Shown: positions 20,096 to 28,063, counted from the first letter of the stretch. The stretch is DNA of 64,000 nt from Corallococcus sp. NCRR (GCF_026965535.1 NZ_CP114039.1:1054001-1118000), one strand, 5' to 3'. Made by a program: numbers and translations. The notes: a model not told the origin generated them from the sequence alone.

Positions 20096-20427
20096 ATTTC
20101 GCCAGTTACCTGAAGGCTCCCGAGGGCCGGCGCATCGTACGGACCGCGCGCTCCGTGCGGGACTGCGATGCGGAGAACGTCGAGTGCATCCAGGACTGCA
20201 TCGATCTCGAGAAGCTCAGGCCCCAGGAGCTTTCCTCTCTGGATGCGATCTCCGAATGGGCCCGGCGCAACCAACGCGCCATCCTGGTAGGGAGTGTGGT
20301 GGTCATCGCAGGGGTCGCGTTCGTCGTCGTCTCAGCGGGTGCGGGGCTCATCGTGCTCGCCCCTGCATTGCTTCTCACGACGTCATCCGAGGCCCCGGCA
20401 CAGCGCCTGGTGGAGAGCGCACCATGA
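20040..20427 (+). pseudogene. Degenerate copy of the tandem lipoprotein gene
   Basis: Copy 1 of the gene at 21039-21668. The ATG at 20040 starts the same signal peptide (MHVWIHMGRSVTTVALCL) but hits TGA at 20094. The remaining homology ('GRRIVRTARSVRDCDAENV', then 'LEKLRPQELSS' and the hydrophobic Val/Gly-rich end) lies in a different frame that reads to 20427. Compared with copy 2, about 130 bp is missing after the signal peptide and 36 codons of the Cys-rich middle are missing in frame. The 3' end still overlaps the downstream gene by ATGA, so it may still serve to couple translation of that gene. A different start could produce a non-exported fragment; I consider it broken. Confidence 0.75.
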
Positions 20428-20990
20428 TGCACTTCTTCGACAAGCTGGAGGTGCTGGGACGGCACTACGCGGAGAGCACCTCCGAGAAGGAGAAGCAGGC
20501 CTTCCTCTTCGCGATGGATGCCATCTACTTCATCATGGGCACCGGGCAGGACACCGAGTTTGAAGCATATGTTCGAAGCCAGGAGTCCTCCGCGCCTCCG
20601 TTGGTCATCGCCCGGTTCATGACCCGACAGGAGGCGGAAGCCGCCATGAACGCGCGCAAGCCCCCAATCGATTCGGCACGCGTGCTGATTGGAGACGACT
20701 ACTACTCCGCCATGTTCGTTCCAGCCACGGGGCGAACGCATCTGGTCTTCATGCCCCCCATCCTGGAGCATTACCTCCAGGAAATGGCGGACCAGCAGCG
20801 CCAGCCTTCGGGCCTGTCCTTCGCCACGAAGCAGGAGGCGGAGGCGTGGATGAACCAGCAGCCCACGCCGCCCCAGCAGGTGGTCATCGACATCGCGGGG
20901 GCGCCGTATCTGGCCGCCTACCACCACCGCATCGACTACCGCGTCCTCTATCCCCTGCCCGCCCCCACGCCTCCGTCGCAGGAGACGTGA
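20424..20990 (+). CDS. Partner protein of duplicated lipoprotein module, copy A (unknown function)
   Basis: 188 residues; ATG overlaps the stop of the degenerate lipoprotein frame (ATGA). No signal peptide, so probably cytoplasmic. Two internal repeats of about 37 residues: 'ARFMTRQEAEAAMNARKPP' (about residues 70-107) and 'LSFATKQEAEAWMNQQPTP' (about 130-168), each followed by a short beta-like stretch. No known family recognised. The last 71 codons plus stop are almost identical to copy B (1 amino-acid difference) while the first two thirds are strongly diverged. A small acidic cytoplasmic protein encoded right behind a lipoprotein resembles toxin-immunity layouts of myxobacteria, but this is inference. 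Confidence 0.72.
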   Translation: MMHFFDKLEVLGRHYAESTSEKEKQAFLFAMDAIYFIMGTGQDTEFEAYVRSQESSAPPLVIARFMTRQEAEAAMNARKPPIDSARVLIGDDYYSAMFVPATGRTHLVFMPPILEHYLQEMADQQRQPSGLSFATKQEAEAWMNQQPTPPQQVVIDIAGAPYLAAYHHRIDYRVLYPLPAPTPPSQET

Positions 20991-20992
20991 GG
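20775..20992 (+). repeat. Near-identical 218-bp block, copy A (partner 22019-22236)
   Basis: Matches 22019-22236 at 216 of 218 positions by eye; covers the 3' third of the partner gene through its stop. Flanking sequence upstream diverges abruptly at CTCCAGGAAATGG. Consistent with gene conversion or recent recombination. Confidence 0.9.
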
Positions 20993-21038
20993 GCATCAAT
21001 GACATGACTTCCCTCCGGGGTTCTGCTTGGGTGGAAGG

Positions 21039-21668
21039 ATGCATGTCTGGATTCACCTGGGCAGGAGCGTCACGACTGTGGCGCTCTGCCTGTGGCTCGC
21101 GGCCTGTGGTGGGACACGTGCGGCGGTGGTATCGCCCTCACGAGAGGAGCTTCCCCGGCGGGTGCTGCTCCTGCGGGAGGCGCCGGATGGGAGCTTCACC
21201 CAGGAGTGGCGACCGGCGGAGGACTTCGACCTTACTCCCTACGTGAAGCCCCCCGAGGGCCGGCGCATCGTACGGACCGCGCGCTCCGTGCGGGACTGCG
21301 ATGCGGAGAACGTCGAGTGCATCCAGCAGTGTATGAGGACTCCCCTGCCTCGTGGCTATGGCCATGTCCGCCTCCCGCGAGGCTCGGGCGGAAAGAATGA
21401 CCACTGCGTCAATCAGTGCGATCCGGCCTACAGGGATTGCCTCGAACTGGAGAAGCTTCGTCCCCAGGAAATGTCCTCCACGGAGGCACTGTCGGACTGG
21501 GCGAGCCGCCACCGCGAATCCCTGCTCGTGGGCAGCGTGATCATCATCGCGGGGGTCGCCTTTGTCGTTGTCTCCGCAGGCGTGGGGATGCTCGTCCTGG
21601 CCCCGGCGTTACTCATGACGGCCCACGACAGCGCATCTGTTCTCCCTCTTGCGGAGACGCGCCCATGA
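21039..21668 (+). CDS. Cys-rich lipoprotein of duplicated module (intact copy)
   Basis: 209 residues from the ATG at 21039 (a TTG at 21027 is also in frame; GGTGGAAGG abuts the ATG). The signal peptide ends 'LWLAAC' (Cys23). The mature part has a variable region, then 'GRRIVRTARSVRDCDAENV' and a Cys-rich segment (C-x3-C spacings: 'CIQQC', 'CVNQC', 'CLELEKLRPQE'), then a helical stretch and a C-terminal hydrophobic run of about 34 residues ('LLVGSVIIIAGVAFVVVSAG') that could insert into a membrane. Similar lipoproteins are frequent in myxobacteria, often beside a small cytoplasmic partner gene, but function is not established. Its stop overlaps the next gene (ATGA). Confidence 0.75.
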   Translation: MHVWIHLGRSVTTVALCLWLAACGGTRAAVVSPSREELPRRVLLLREAPDGSFTQEWRPAEDFDLTPYVKPPEGRRIVRTARSVRDCDAENVECIQQCMRTPLPRGYGHVRLPRGSGGKNDHCVNQCDPAYRDCLELEKLRPQEMSSTEALSDWASRHRESLLVGSVIIIAGVAFVVVSAGVGMLVLAPALLMTAHDSASVLPLAETRP

Positions 21669-22234
21669 CCAAGCCCTTCGACCTGATGGATGTGCTCGGG
21701 CGGGTCCTACTCGACGATGCTCCGAAAACTCCTGGAAGCGAGGAGGCCATCCGCACCGCGGCGGCTGCCCTCCAGTTCCTCGACGCGACAGGGCAGGTCG
21801 CCGATTTCGAGGACTACGTCCGGAACCTCGAAGCCTACGCGCCGCCTCTTGCCATTGCCCGGTTCGACACCCGGCAGGATGCCGATGCCTGGCTGATGGC
21901 CCAGAAACGTCCGCCGCTGTTTGCCTCCATCCTGGTGGCGGATGAGTACTTCTCCGTCTTCTTCAATCCCACGAGCGGGTGGAGGGGACTGGGTCGTCAG
22001 CCTCGCCTTGAATTCTATCTCCAGGAAATGGCGGACCAGCGGCGCCAGCCTTCGGGCCTGTCCTTCGCCACGAAGCAGGAGGCGGAGGCGTGGATGAACC
22101 AGCAGCCCACGCCGCCCCAGCAGGTGGTCATCGACATCGCGGGGGCGCCGTATCTGGCCGCCTACCACCACCGCATCGACTACCGCGTCCTCTATCCCCT
22201 GCCCGCCCCCACGCCTCCATCGCAGGAGACGTGA
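21665..22234 (+). CDS. Partner protein of duplicated lipoprotein module, copy B (unknown function)
   Basis: 189 residues; ATGA overlap with the lipoprotein gene. Same architecture as copy A: two QEAEAW-type repeats ('ARFDTRQDADAWLMAQK' and 'LSFATKQEAEAWMNQQP'). The first about 118 residues differ greatly from copy A ('MTKPFDLMDVLGRVLL...' against 'MMHFFDKLEVLGRHYA...'), whereas the last 71 are identical except one position. The variable N-terminal part with a conserved tail suggests specificity resides in the N-terminal part. Cytoplasmic by lack of signal. Possible immunity-type role is inferred only from layout. Confidence 0.72.
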   Translation: MTKPFDLMDVLGRVLLDDAPKTPGSEEAIRTAAAALQFLDATGQVADFEDYVRNLEAYAPPLAIARFDTRQDADAWLMAQKRPPLFASILVADEYFSVFFNPTSGWRGLGRQPRLEFYLQEMADQRRQPSGLSFATKQEAEAWMNQQPTPPQQVVIDIAGAPYLAAYHHRIDYRVLYPLPAPTPPSQET

Positions 22235-22236
22235 GG
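22019..22236 (+). repeat. Near-identical 218-bp block, copy B
   Basis: Partner of 20775-20992. The only differences seen are A/G in the CAGCAGCG/CAGCGGCG codon and G/A in CTCCGTCG/CTCCATCG. Confidence 0.9.
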
Positions 22237-22251
22237 ACGGCGAGGCGGTGA

Positions 22252-22908
22252 TTACAGCCGGAACTGCACGCGCACGCCCGGCTGGATCCAGACGTGGATC
22301 TGCTTCTCGTCGTCGGAGAGGTCGTTGCTGACTTCGGCCGCGTTGCCCAAGCGGATGGCGCCCTTGTTGTACTGCCCCACGGACGCGGAGATGTAGGGCC
22401 CCACCGCGATGGAGCGGGTGAGCTGGAGGTCCACGCCGAAGTGGGCGTGGCCCAGGTCATAACCCTCGAGCTTGAACCAGGAGTTCCCCGCCCCTTCGCC
22501 CGCTTCCAGCGAGCCGATCTCATAGCCCACGCCCACGCCCACCCACGGCGAGACGAAGCCGTCCGGCCGGAAGTGGTAGTCCAGGTCGATGCCGAAGCGC
22601 AGGACCTTGCTCTTGCAGTCCGCGCCGTCCGAGCACACGTCACCGGGACCGGAGCCGAAGCCGTACTGGAAGTAGGCGCCCAGCGAGAGCCGCCGGTTGA
22701 AGAAGTAGGAGACGTCCACCTGCGGCGCCAGGGTGCTGCCGAACGTGTCCTTCAGCGAGAGGTCCGTGCCGGAGTCGCCCACCGGAATGCCAAAGGCGCC
22801 GCGCACGCCCAGCGCGAGCCCGGAGTTCGAGGGTTCCTGCGCCGCCGCCGGCAACGCTCCCAGGCAGGTGGTCAGCGCCAGCGATGCGATGATGTGTCGA
22901 GCAGTCAT
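22252..22908 (-). CDS. Outer-membrane beta-barrel protein
   Basis: 218 residues from the ATG at 22908 (an upstream extension lacks a signal). Cleavable signal ending 'GALPAAAQE'. Alternating hydrophobic strands throughout ('QVDVSYFFNRRLSLGAYFQYGFG', 'FVSPWVGVGVGYEIG', 'SIAVGPYISASVGQY') and a C-terminal aromatic/hydrophobic strand 'GVRVQFRL' typical of OmpW/OmpX-sized barrels (about 8 strands). Function unknown. It converges with the partner gene, 17 bp apart, and is divergent from the next gene. Confidence 0.75.
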   Translation of the reverse strand: MTARHIIASLALTTCLGALPAAAQEPSNSGLALGVRGAFGIPVGDSGTDLSLKDTFGSTLAPQVDVSYFFNRRLSLGAYFQYGFGSGPGDVCSDGADCKSKVLRFGIDLDYHFRPDGFVSPWVGVGVGYEIGSLEAGEGAGNSWFKLEGYDLGHAHFGVDLQLTRSIAVGPYISASVGQYNKGAIRLGNAAEVSNDLSDDEKQIHVWIQPGVRVQFRL

Positions 22909-23111
22909 GTCGTCCAGGGTGAAGGGGCCGTCGTCCGACGGCGGTGGTTGAGTGTTGGCGGCGCCACGCATTGCAAGCCCACGGCCAGGGCCTCTCCATG
23001 CGGGGGCACGGATTCCGCCGCGTGGGAATGGCCCCCGAGCACGACAGGAATGTCAGTCTTTCGTTTCAGGTCATGGCGGGCTCGCGCCGTGCCAGAGTCC
23101 TGGAGCGAGCC

Positions 23112-23801
23112 ATGTCCTCACTCCCGACCGAAGACTCCGACATCATCCGCTGGCTGCGTGCCGAGCGCGAAGCCCGTGGGCTGGCCCGCATCGAGCTGTC
23201 CGCTTCGTTGAAGCATCAAGGGGAGCTCCTGGATGTTACGCTGATCTTCACGGCGCCGGACGGAGCGCTGACGTTCGGTTCGCTGCCGGAGGCGCGGCGC
23301 GCCCAGGTGCAGGGACTGATGCGGCGGCATCACGCGTCGGCGCCCGGGCTGGGGGACATCGCGCTGTCCATCGTCTGCGACGCGCACGCGGCGCCGCGCA
23401 TCCGGATGACGGACTCGGCCACGCGGGAGCATGACGCGAAGGAGCAGGCCCGCGCGGAGGCCCACTTCGATTCGCGGAAGTACGGGCGCGCGCTGGCGCA
23501 GCGGGTGGCGGAGTTGCTGGACGCGGGAGCGGACCTGTCCATCACCGTCGACCCCCGCGAGGGCGTGTCCCGCGCGCTGTGGCGGTCCGGGGATGGCACG
23601 TACGCGCAGGGCTTCCGGTACATCCAGGGGGACTCGCGGGCCCTACGGACCTTCGCGTCGCGGGACGAGTTCAGCCGCTGGCTGGCGGAGCAGAGCGACG
23701 AGTCCCTGGCGAAGGAGGACTTCCCGGATGACCCGCGCATGTGGGGCGTGGCGACGTTCAACCGCGAGTTCTTCGCGCGGAAGACGGGCCGGCGGTCGTA
23801 G
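23112..23801 (+). CDS. Hypothetical cytoplasmic protein
   Basis: 229 residues from the ATG at 23112 with GGAG 7 nt upstream (an upstream in-frame ATG at 23073 lacks one). No signal peptide. Mixed alpha/beta composition; 'ALTFGSLPEARRAQVQGLM' and 'TYAQGFRYIQGDSRALRTF' are visible but match nothing I recognise. The C-terminal 'FASRDEFSRWLAEQ' faintly resembles the QEAEAW motif of the partner proteins upstream, so a distant relation is possible. It sits at the head of a run of orphan lipoproteins. Confidence 0.6.
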   Translation: MSSLPTEDSDIIRWLRAEREARGLARIELSASLKHQGELLDVTLIFTAPDGALTFGSLPEARRAQVQGLMRRHHASAPGLGDIALSIVCDAHAAPRIRMTDSATREHDAKEQARAEAHFDSRKYGRALAQRVAELLDAGADLSITVDPREGVSRALWRSGDGTYAQGFRYIQGDSRALRTFASRDEFSRWLAEQSDESLAKEDFPDDPRMWGVATFNREFFARKTGRRS

Positions 23802-23812
23802 CGAAGCTTTCC

Positions 23813-24253
23813 ATGAAGCTGTCATGGCTTGTGCCTCTGATGTCACTGGCCTGTGCGAGTTCACCGCCTCCGAACACCACGGCACCTGGTGCTCCGATTG
23901 CACAAGGTCCCTGGGCCGAGGTTCCCGCAATGGCGTTGCCCGCTGGCGATTCCGCGATTCCCATCGGGTTTCTTCGCGATGTGGCGGACGCACTGCTCAA
24001 GAGACCTGGAGCGAATGTGTGCGACCCGGCGAGGAAGGTTCCCATCAAGGGACTTTCCACGGAGTACTGCGCCACGGTGTACGTCGCAGGTCCGCCGGAT
24101 TCCATGTCATGGAGGGTGACGGAGCCCATCCAGGGCGACCACGAGACATGCAATCCATACTTCGCCGTGAAGGACGCGGACCATCCCGCGGCCCGCGTCT
24201 GGGTGGTCGGGTACATCCACAATCACCCCTGCGCGGCCGCCCCATCCTCCTGA
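23813..24253 (+). CDS. Lipoprotein ending in an incomplete JAMM-like motif
   Basis: 146 residues. Signal peptide 'LVPLMSLAC' with Cys14 as probable lipidation site (lipobox imperfect). The mature part ends 'VVGYIHNHPCAAAPSS'. HNHP plus six residues plus Ser matches the zinc metallo-isopeptidase (JAMM) motif H-x-H-P-x6-S-x2-D up to the Ser, and the stop codon then falls just where the ligand Asp would come. So the gene looks 3'-truncated or the motif is coincidental. The next gene starts 12 nt after the stop and in the same frame, consistent with a deletion junction. If truncated, it is probably inactive as a protease. Confidence 0.55.
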   Translation: MKLSWLVPLMSLACASSPPPNTTAPGAPIAQGPWAEVPAMALPAGDSAIPIGFLRDVADALLKRPGANVCDPARKVPIKGLSTEYCATVYVAGPPDSMSWRVTEPIQGDHETCNPYFAVKDADHPAARVWVVGYIHNHPCAAAPSS

Positions 24254-24265
24254 GTGAACGTCACC

Positions 24266-24778
24266 ATGCGCAAGGCACTCCTGCTCTCAGGGCTCATCGC
24301 GTTGACTGGCGGATGCGCTCGGCACAAGCCGTCATGGACGGGGGAGGTGCAGTGGCCGGATGAACGTTCCTCGGCCTCCGTCCTCCCCTTCACCGAAGCG
24401 GGTGCCGCAGTGGCCGCGGCAGGAGCGCTGCGGGAAGTGGTCCGAACCCATCCCCATCCGCGGCTCTTCCATGGCTGCGCGAGCCCGGAGCAGGGACTCG
24501 ATGTCGCCGTATTCACCGGGCCAACCGCCGGCCTGTACTACGTCGCCGTGGAACAGCGATTCAGCCGGTGTGGTGGTCCGAATGGCCGGGTCCTCGACTG
24601 GTGGCAGGTCTACGCGGTCACCCCCCAAGGCGAGGTGGTAGCGAAAGCGCCACGCACACCCGACGCCCCTCTGGAAGTTCGGCCCGACACAGCAGAGGTC
24701 CCTGCTCCGCCCACTGAGGAGCAGACTCCGCCGCCCCTTCGCGAAGCTCCCCCAGCCGAAAATACGAAGGCCGAGTAG
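24266..24778 (+). CDS. Hypothetical lipoprotein
   Basis: 170 residues. Signal peptide MRKALLLSGLIALTGGC (Cys17). The GTG at 24254 is in frame four codons upstream, but no ribosome site distinguishes the two. One small domain (about 40-125) with 'LREVVRTHPHPRLFHGC' and 'GLDVAVFTGPTAGLYYVAV', and a tail rich in Pro, Glu and Thr from residue 130 ('PAPPTEEQTPPPLREAPPAE'), probably disordered. No family recognised. Follows the truncated JAMM-like lipoprotein and probably belongs to the same transcript. Confidence 0.65.
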   Translation: MRKALLLSGLIALTGGCARHKPSWTGEVQWPDERSSASVLPFTEAGAAVAAAGALREVVRTHPHPRLFHGCASPEQGLDVAVFTGPTAGLYYVAVEQRFSRCGGPNGRVLDWWQVYAVTPQGEVVAKAPRTPDAPLEVRPDTAEVPAPPTEEQTPPPLREAPPAENTKAE

Positions 24779-24805
24779 TGCTTTCCCTACGCAATCCTTG
24801 AGGTA

Positions 24806-24828
24806 GGCTGGGTTTTCCTTGCCCAGCC
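24806..24828 (+). terminator. Hairpin downstream of the lipoprotein gene
   Basis: Arms GGCTGGG (24806-24812) and CCCAGCC (24822-24828), 9-nt loop. No following U-tract. Lies 28 bp after the stop at 24778, so it may mark the transcript end. Confidence 0.4.
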
Positions 24829-24910
24829 GCTGCAGCCAAAGGCCTCCCAGGCCCGTGCATTCCCATGCGTGTCACCCCTATCTGTTAGGTTTGAAGGATG
24901 GAGGTGACCC

Positions 24911-25837
24911 ATGATGTCGCTGCCCACTTCGGTCATTCCCCTGGTGCTGACGGTCCTGTTGGGCACCACGGCGGTGGCGCAGTCCCACACTCCGGAAGTC
25001 CGGGAGCGCAAGGCCCGGCAGCTCACGCTGCGCGCGGAGGAGCCGCCGGTGCTGCATCCGCTGCATGTCGCGGCGCATGAAGTCACCACCGTCACCTTCG
25101 ATGCGCCCATCGTTCCGGAGTCCGTGGACCGGAGGGTGCTCGCGCCCTTCTTTTCCCGCGTGGCGGTGCATGAGGACGTGCTTGTCCTCAAGGCGTCCAT
25201 GGATGTCCCCGCGGGCAAGGAGCCCGTGCTCACCGTGCGCTTCGCCGGGACCGGCGCGCCGGCCCAGGTGGGCTTCGTGCTCACAACCGTGGCGGCGGAG
25301 GTGGATTCACAGGTGGAGGTGTTCCGGCAGGGACGCACCGCGCAGGAGTTGGGGAAGGAGCTCGCGGACCTGCGGGCCCGGTGCGTCGCCACCGAGGCGG
25401 GGCTGGCGACGCTGCGTGCGCAGTGCGCACTGCGTGGACTGGGCGGCGCGGTGTTGATGGGGGATGTCACCCCTGGCGGCGTCGCGGTGGCTTACCTCCG
25501 GGATCCGTCCGTGAGCCCGGGGATGCTCGCCAAACGCCCTCATGTGCTCTACCGCACGGAAAGCACCCGTGCCCTGTCGACGTTGCTGATCAACACCGTG
25601 GGGAGCGCCCCCTGGATACCGGGGTTCGCGCGGATGACACCACGCGGGTCCAATGCACCGCCGGCCCGTGAGTTCCCCCTGCTCATGCAGGTGAATCAGC
25701 TGGCGCCTGGGGAGCAGGCCACCGTGGTGGTGGAATGGCGCGCGCTTCCGGACCTGCCTGCTGGCACGCACTTCACCTTGGAGTTGCTGGACTCGAAGGG
25801 TGAACGCGGCGTCCGCTGGGAAGAGGTGGCGCCATGA
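24911..25837 (+). CDS. DUF2381 family protein (myxobacterial paralogous family)
   Basis: 308 residues. A strong Shine-Dalgarno GGAGGTGA lies just before the tandem ATGATG. Signal peptide MMSLPTSVIPLVLTVLLGTTAVAQ, so exported. The central region ('APIVPESVDRRVLAPFFSRV', 'ASMDVPAGKEPVLTVRFA') and the 'LLINTVGSAPWIPG' / 'ARALSTLL' segments match the family, which in myxobacteria occurs next to a Ser/Thr kinase gene. Here the kinase starts within the stop (ATGA). Beta-rich, probably a periplasmic partner or ligand-binding protein for the kinase's outer part; exact role unknown. Confidence 0.78.
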   Translation: MMSLPTSVIPLVLTVLLGTTAVAQSHTPEVRERKARQLTLRAEEPPVLHPLHVAAHEVTTVTFDAPIVPESVDRRVLAPFFSRVAVHEDVLVLKASMDVPAGKEPVLTVRFAGTGAPAQVGFVLTTVAAEVDSQVEVFRQGRTAQELGKELADLRARCVATEAGLATLRAQCALRGLGGAVLMGDVTPGGVAVAYLRDPSVSPGMLAKRPHVLYRTESTRALSTLLINTVGSAPWIPGFARMTPRGSNAPPAREFPLLMQVNQLAPGEQATVVVEWRALPDLPAGTHFTLELLDSKGERGVRWEEVAP

Positions 25838-27750
25838 GCCCGCACGAGGCACCGCCCGGCGAACAGCATCATGCCTCCACCCAGCCCGGCAAGAAGGCCC
25901 ACGGCCCTGCCCGACCTTCCTTGCTGCTGATGGTGGATGCGCTTCCACCGGGGACGCTTATCGGTCCCTGGCGCGTCCTCCGTCGGGTGGCATCAGGCGG
26001 GTACGGCACGGTCTACGTCGTTCAGGCGAACCACCGGCCTCGCGGCAGGCGATACGCCCTGAAGCTGGCGCGACAGCCCGACAGCCCCTGGTTCTCACGC
26101 GAAGCGGAGGTGCTGTCCCGCCTGCGGCATTTGGGAGTGCCTCGCCTCAGGGAGGACGGGGCATGGCGGTCAGGGTCCGGAAACTACCCTTTCCTGGTGA
26201 TGGAGCACGTAGAGGGTGAGTCGCTCTATGAATGGGCCCGCGCTCGCAACCCCACGGCCCACGAGGTGAGCGCATTGTTCATCCAGGCCGCGGAGGTCCT
26301 GGCCTTCGCGCACCGGCACGGTGTCCTGCACCGCGACGTCAAAGGCGACAACCTCCGCGTCCAGCCCGGTGGACGGCTCACCCTTCTGGACTGGGGAGCG
26401 GGCTGGCATCCCGAAGCGAAGCCCCTGACCGGAACGGGCCAGCTTCCGCCTGGCACGGCTCACTACTTGAGTCCCCAGCTCCACCGCTGGCGGATGGCGG
26501 CTCCGTCACAGGAGTGTCCTCGCTATGGCGAGGCGGATGAGCTGTACGCCCTGGGCGTCACCTTCCATCGATTGATGACCGACAGCTATCCGGCGCTCCT
26601 GCTGGAAGGTGAAGGGCCTGGACACGCATGGCCCAACCCCCGGGTGCCGGAGGCGCTGGCCTCACTCGTCACCCGCCTGCTCGCGTTCGCGCCCGAAGCA
26701 CGGCCTCCGAGCGCCTCCGCTCTGGCCTCCGAACTGCACCAGGTCCTGGCCCATACGGATACCACCTGGGACCTGCCCCTGTTCGACTGGGCCACACCTC
26801 CCTCGGATTCCTCATGTACGACGCAGGAGGCGCCCGGGATGGTGGGGCCGGTGGCACCGGGTCAGGAGGTGCCGCTCCAGCACGCACGCCTTCAGCGTCT
26901 GGACCGGATTCAACGCCTCCGCGAAGCACGCGAGCTGCGGCGCCGGTCTCCGCGTCATGTCGCTTGGGCGGAAGCCAAGGCCATCCTGGCCGCGAGCACG
27001 GTGCGCCGCCAACGGACGTGGCGGACCCTGTGGCGTCAGGGTGCCGTGGGATTCGCATGCGTGCTGTTCATGGTCTGGGTGGGCTGGAGCCTGGGACTCT
27101 TTTCAAGGTCCGACATCGATGCGCCAGTTCGCCCTTCCCCGCCTTCCGTGGCGCGGGCGCCTGGGCCCGACCAAGCTGCCGCGTCCGGAGCGGCCCCTCC
27201 TTCCCCTGCGCCGCTCCCGCCGGAGAAGGACCTCATGAGCATTCCCTTGAAGCAGGACCCACCTGTCCGCGGACGTTCACTGCCACGCGGCTGCACGTTG
27301 GCTGTCGGTGCGGCGACAACCCTCATTGCCTGCGCGGGTGCACAGGTGGTGCCCAAACCCCAGCGATGCCCCACGGAGGCGCTGGAGGCGATGAAAGCGC
27401 TGAAGCTGCGGCGGGATGCGAAGGCAGCCATCACGGTCGACATCCGTTATCCCGACCGCCTGGATGCCATGCTCATGCTCTCCGTGCATGACGGCGACAT
27501 CGTCAGCGTCCTGGAGGAGAAGCACGGCGGGCTTCCGAAGGGGACCCTGCTCTACGGACGACTGTGGACAGGGGGAGAACGGGTCATGGGCCGCTACACG
27601 CGAGCGGAGACGCCGGATGGCCACACCTACCCGGTCTGCCTCGTCCTGGGGAACGACGATGGCTTCTGGCCACTGGAGACGGGCTCCAAGCCCGGCGCCG
27701 CGCTCCTTCCTCGGACCGCGGGCTACACGGTGGTGGACGCGTTCCCATAG
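25834..27750 (+). CDS. Membrane-spanning serine/threonine protein kinase
   Basis: 638 residues; ATGA overlap with the DUF2381 gene. Kinase domain about 44-305: G-loop 'VASGGYGTVY', Lys77 ('YALKLA'), 'LHRDVKGDN' (Asp168), and 'LLDWGAG' in place of DFG (the metal-binding Asp186 is kept, Phe is Trp). Hydrophobic transmembrane segment about 404-423, Pro/Ala-rich linker, second hydrophobic stretch about 488-505 ('VGAATTLIACAG'), then a C-terminal domain of about 130 residues ('KAAITVDIRYPDRLDAMLML') probably outside the cytoplasm. Likely a receptor kinase with the DUF2381 protein as its exported partner. The DWG motif is a known variant in active myxobacterial kinases, but activity is not certain. 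Confidence 0.8.
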   Translation: MSPHEAPPGEQHHASTQPGKKAHGPARPSLLLMVDALPPGTLIGPWRVLRRVASGGYGTVYVVQANHRPRGRRYALKLARQPDSPWFSREAEVLSRLRHLGVPRLREDGAWRSGSGNYPFLVMEHVEGESLYEWARARNPTAHEVSALFIQAAEVLAFAHRHGVLHRDVKGDNLRVQPGGRLTLLDWGAGWHPEAKPLTGTGQLPPGTAHYLSPQLHRWRMAAPSQECPRYGEADELYALGVTFHRLMTDSYPALLLEGEGPGHAWPNPRVPEALASLVTRLLAFAPEARPPSASALASELHQVLAHTDTTWDLPLFDWATPPSDSSCTTQEAPGMVGPVAPGQEVPLQHARLQRLDRIQRLREARELRRRSPRHVAWAEAKAILAASTVRRQRTWRTLWRQGAVGFACVLFMVWVGWSLGLFSRSDIDAPVRPSPPSVARAPGPDQAAASGAAPPSPAPLPPEKDLMSIPLKQDPPVRGRSLPRGCTLAVGAATTLIACAGAQVVPKPQRCPTEALEAMKALKLRRDAKAAITVDIRYPDRLDAMLMLSVHDGDIVSVLEEKHGGLPKGTLLYGRLWTGGERVMGRYTRAETPDGHTYPVCLVLGNDDGFWPLETGSKPGAALLPRTAGYTVVDAFP

Positions 27751-27787
27751 CGGCCATGCGTCGTGCGCCTGCGGTAAGACCCGGGGG

Positions 27788-28063
27788 ATGAGCCACATCC
27801 TGGCGAACGAAGCGCTCCGCTCCGTCGTGCTCTACCAACCCAAGCCCACCGAAGCCTGGCGCTACGCCGTCTACACCCAGGAAGGCGTCACGGATGGGAG
27901 GCTGTTCGACAGCACCCCATCCACTTCTTTCGAGGAGGCCCGGGCCCGGATGGAGCAGACGTTGGTGGAGCTCTTCGGCCGCCCCTCCACGCTCCGCTGG
28001 AAGGAGCCCTCTCCAGGGTGGTGGACGGGTGAAGCGCTGGACACGCCCACCGGCCCAGCATGA
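27788..28063 (+). CDS. Small hypothetical protein
   Basis: 91 residues from the ATG at 27788 (GGGGG only just upstream). No signal. 'RSVVLYQPKPTEAWRYAVYTQ' and 'SFEEARARMEQTLVEL' suggest a small alpha/beta protein; no family recognised. It lies after the kinase operon and 158 bp before the sigma-factor operon. Confidence 0.5.
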   Translation: MSHILANEALRSVVLYQPKPTEAWRYAVYTQEGVTDGRLFDSTPSTSFEEARARMEQTLVELFGRPSTLRWKEPSPGWWTGEALDTPTGPA

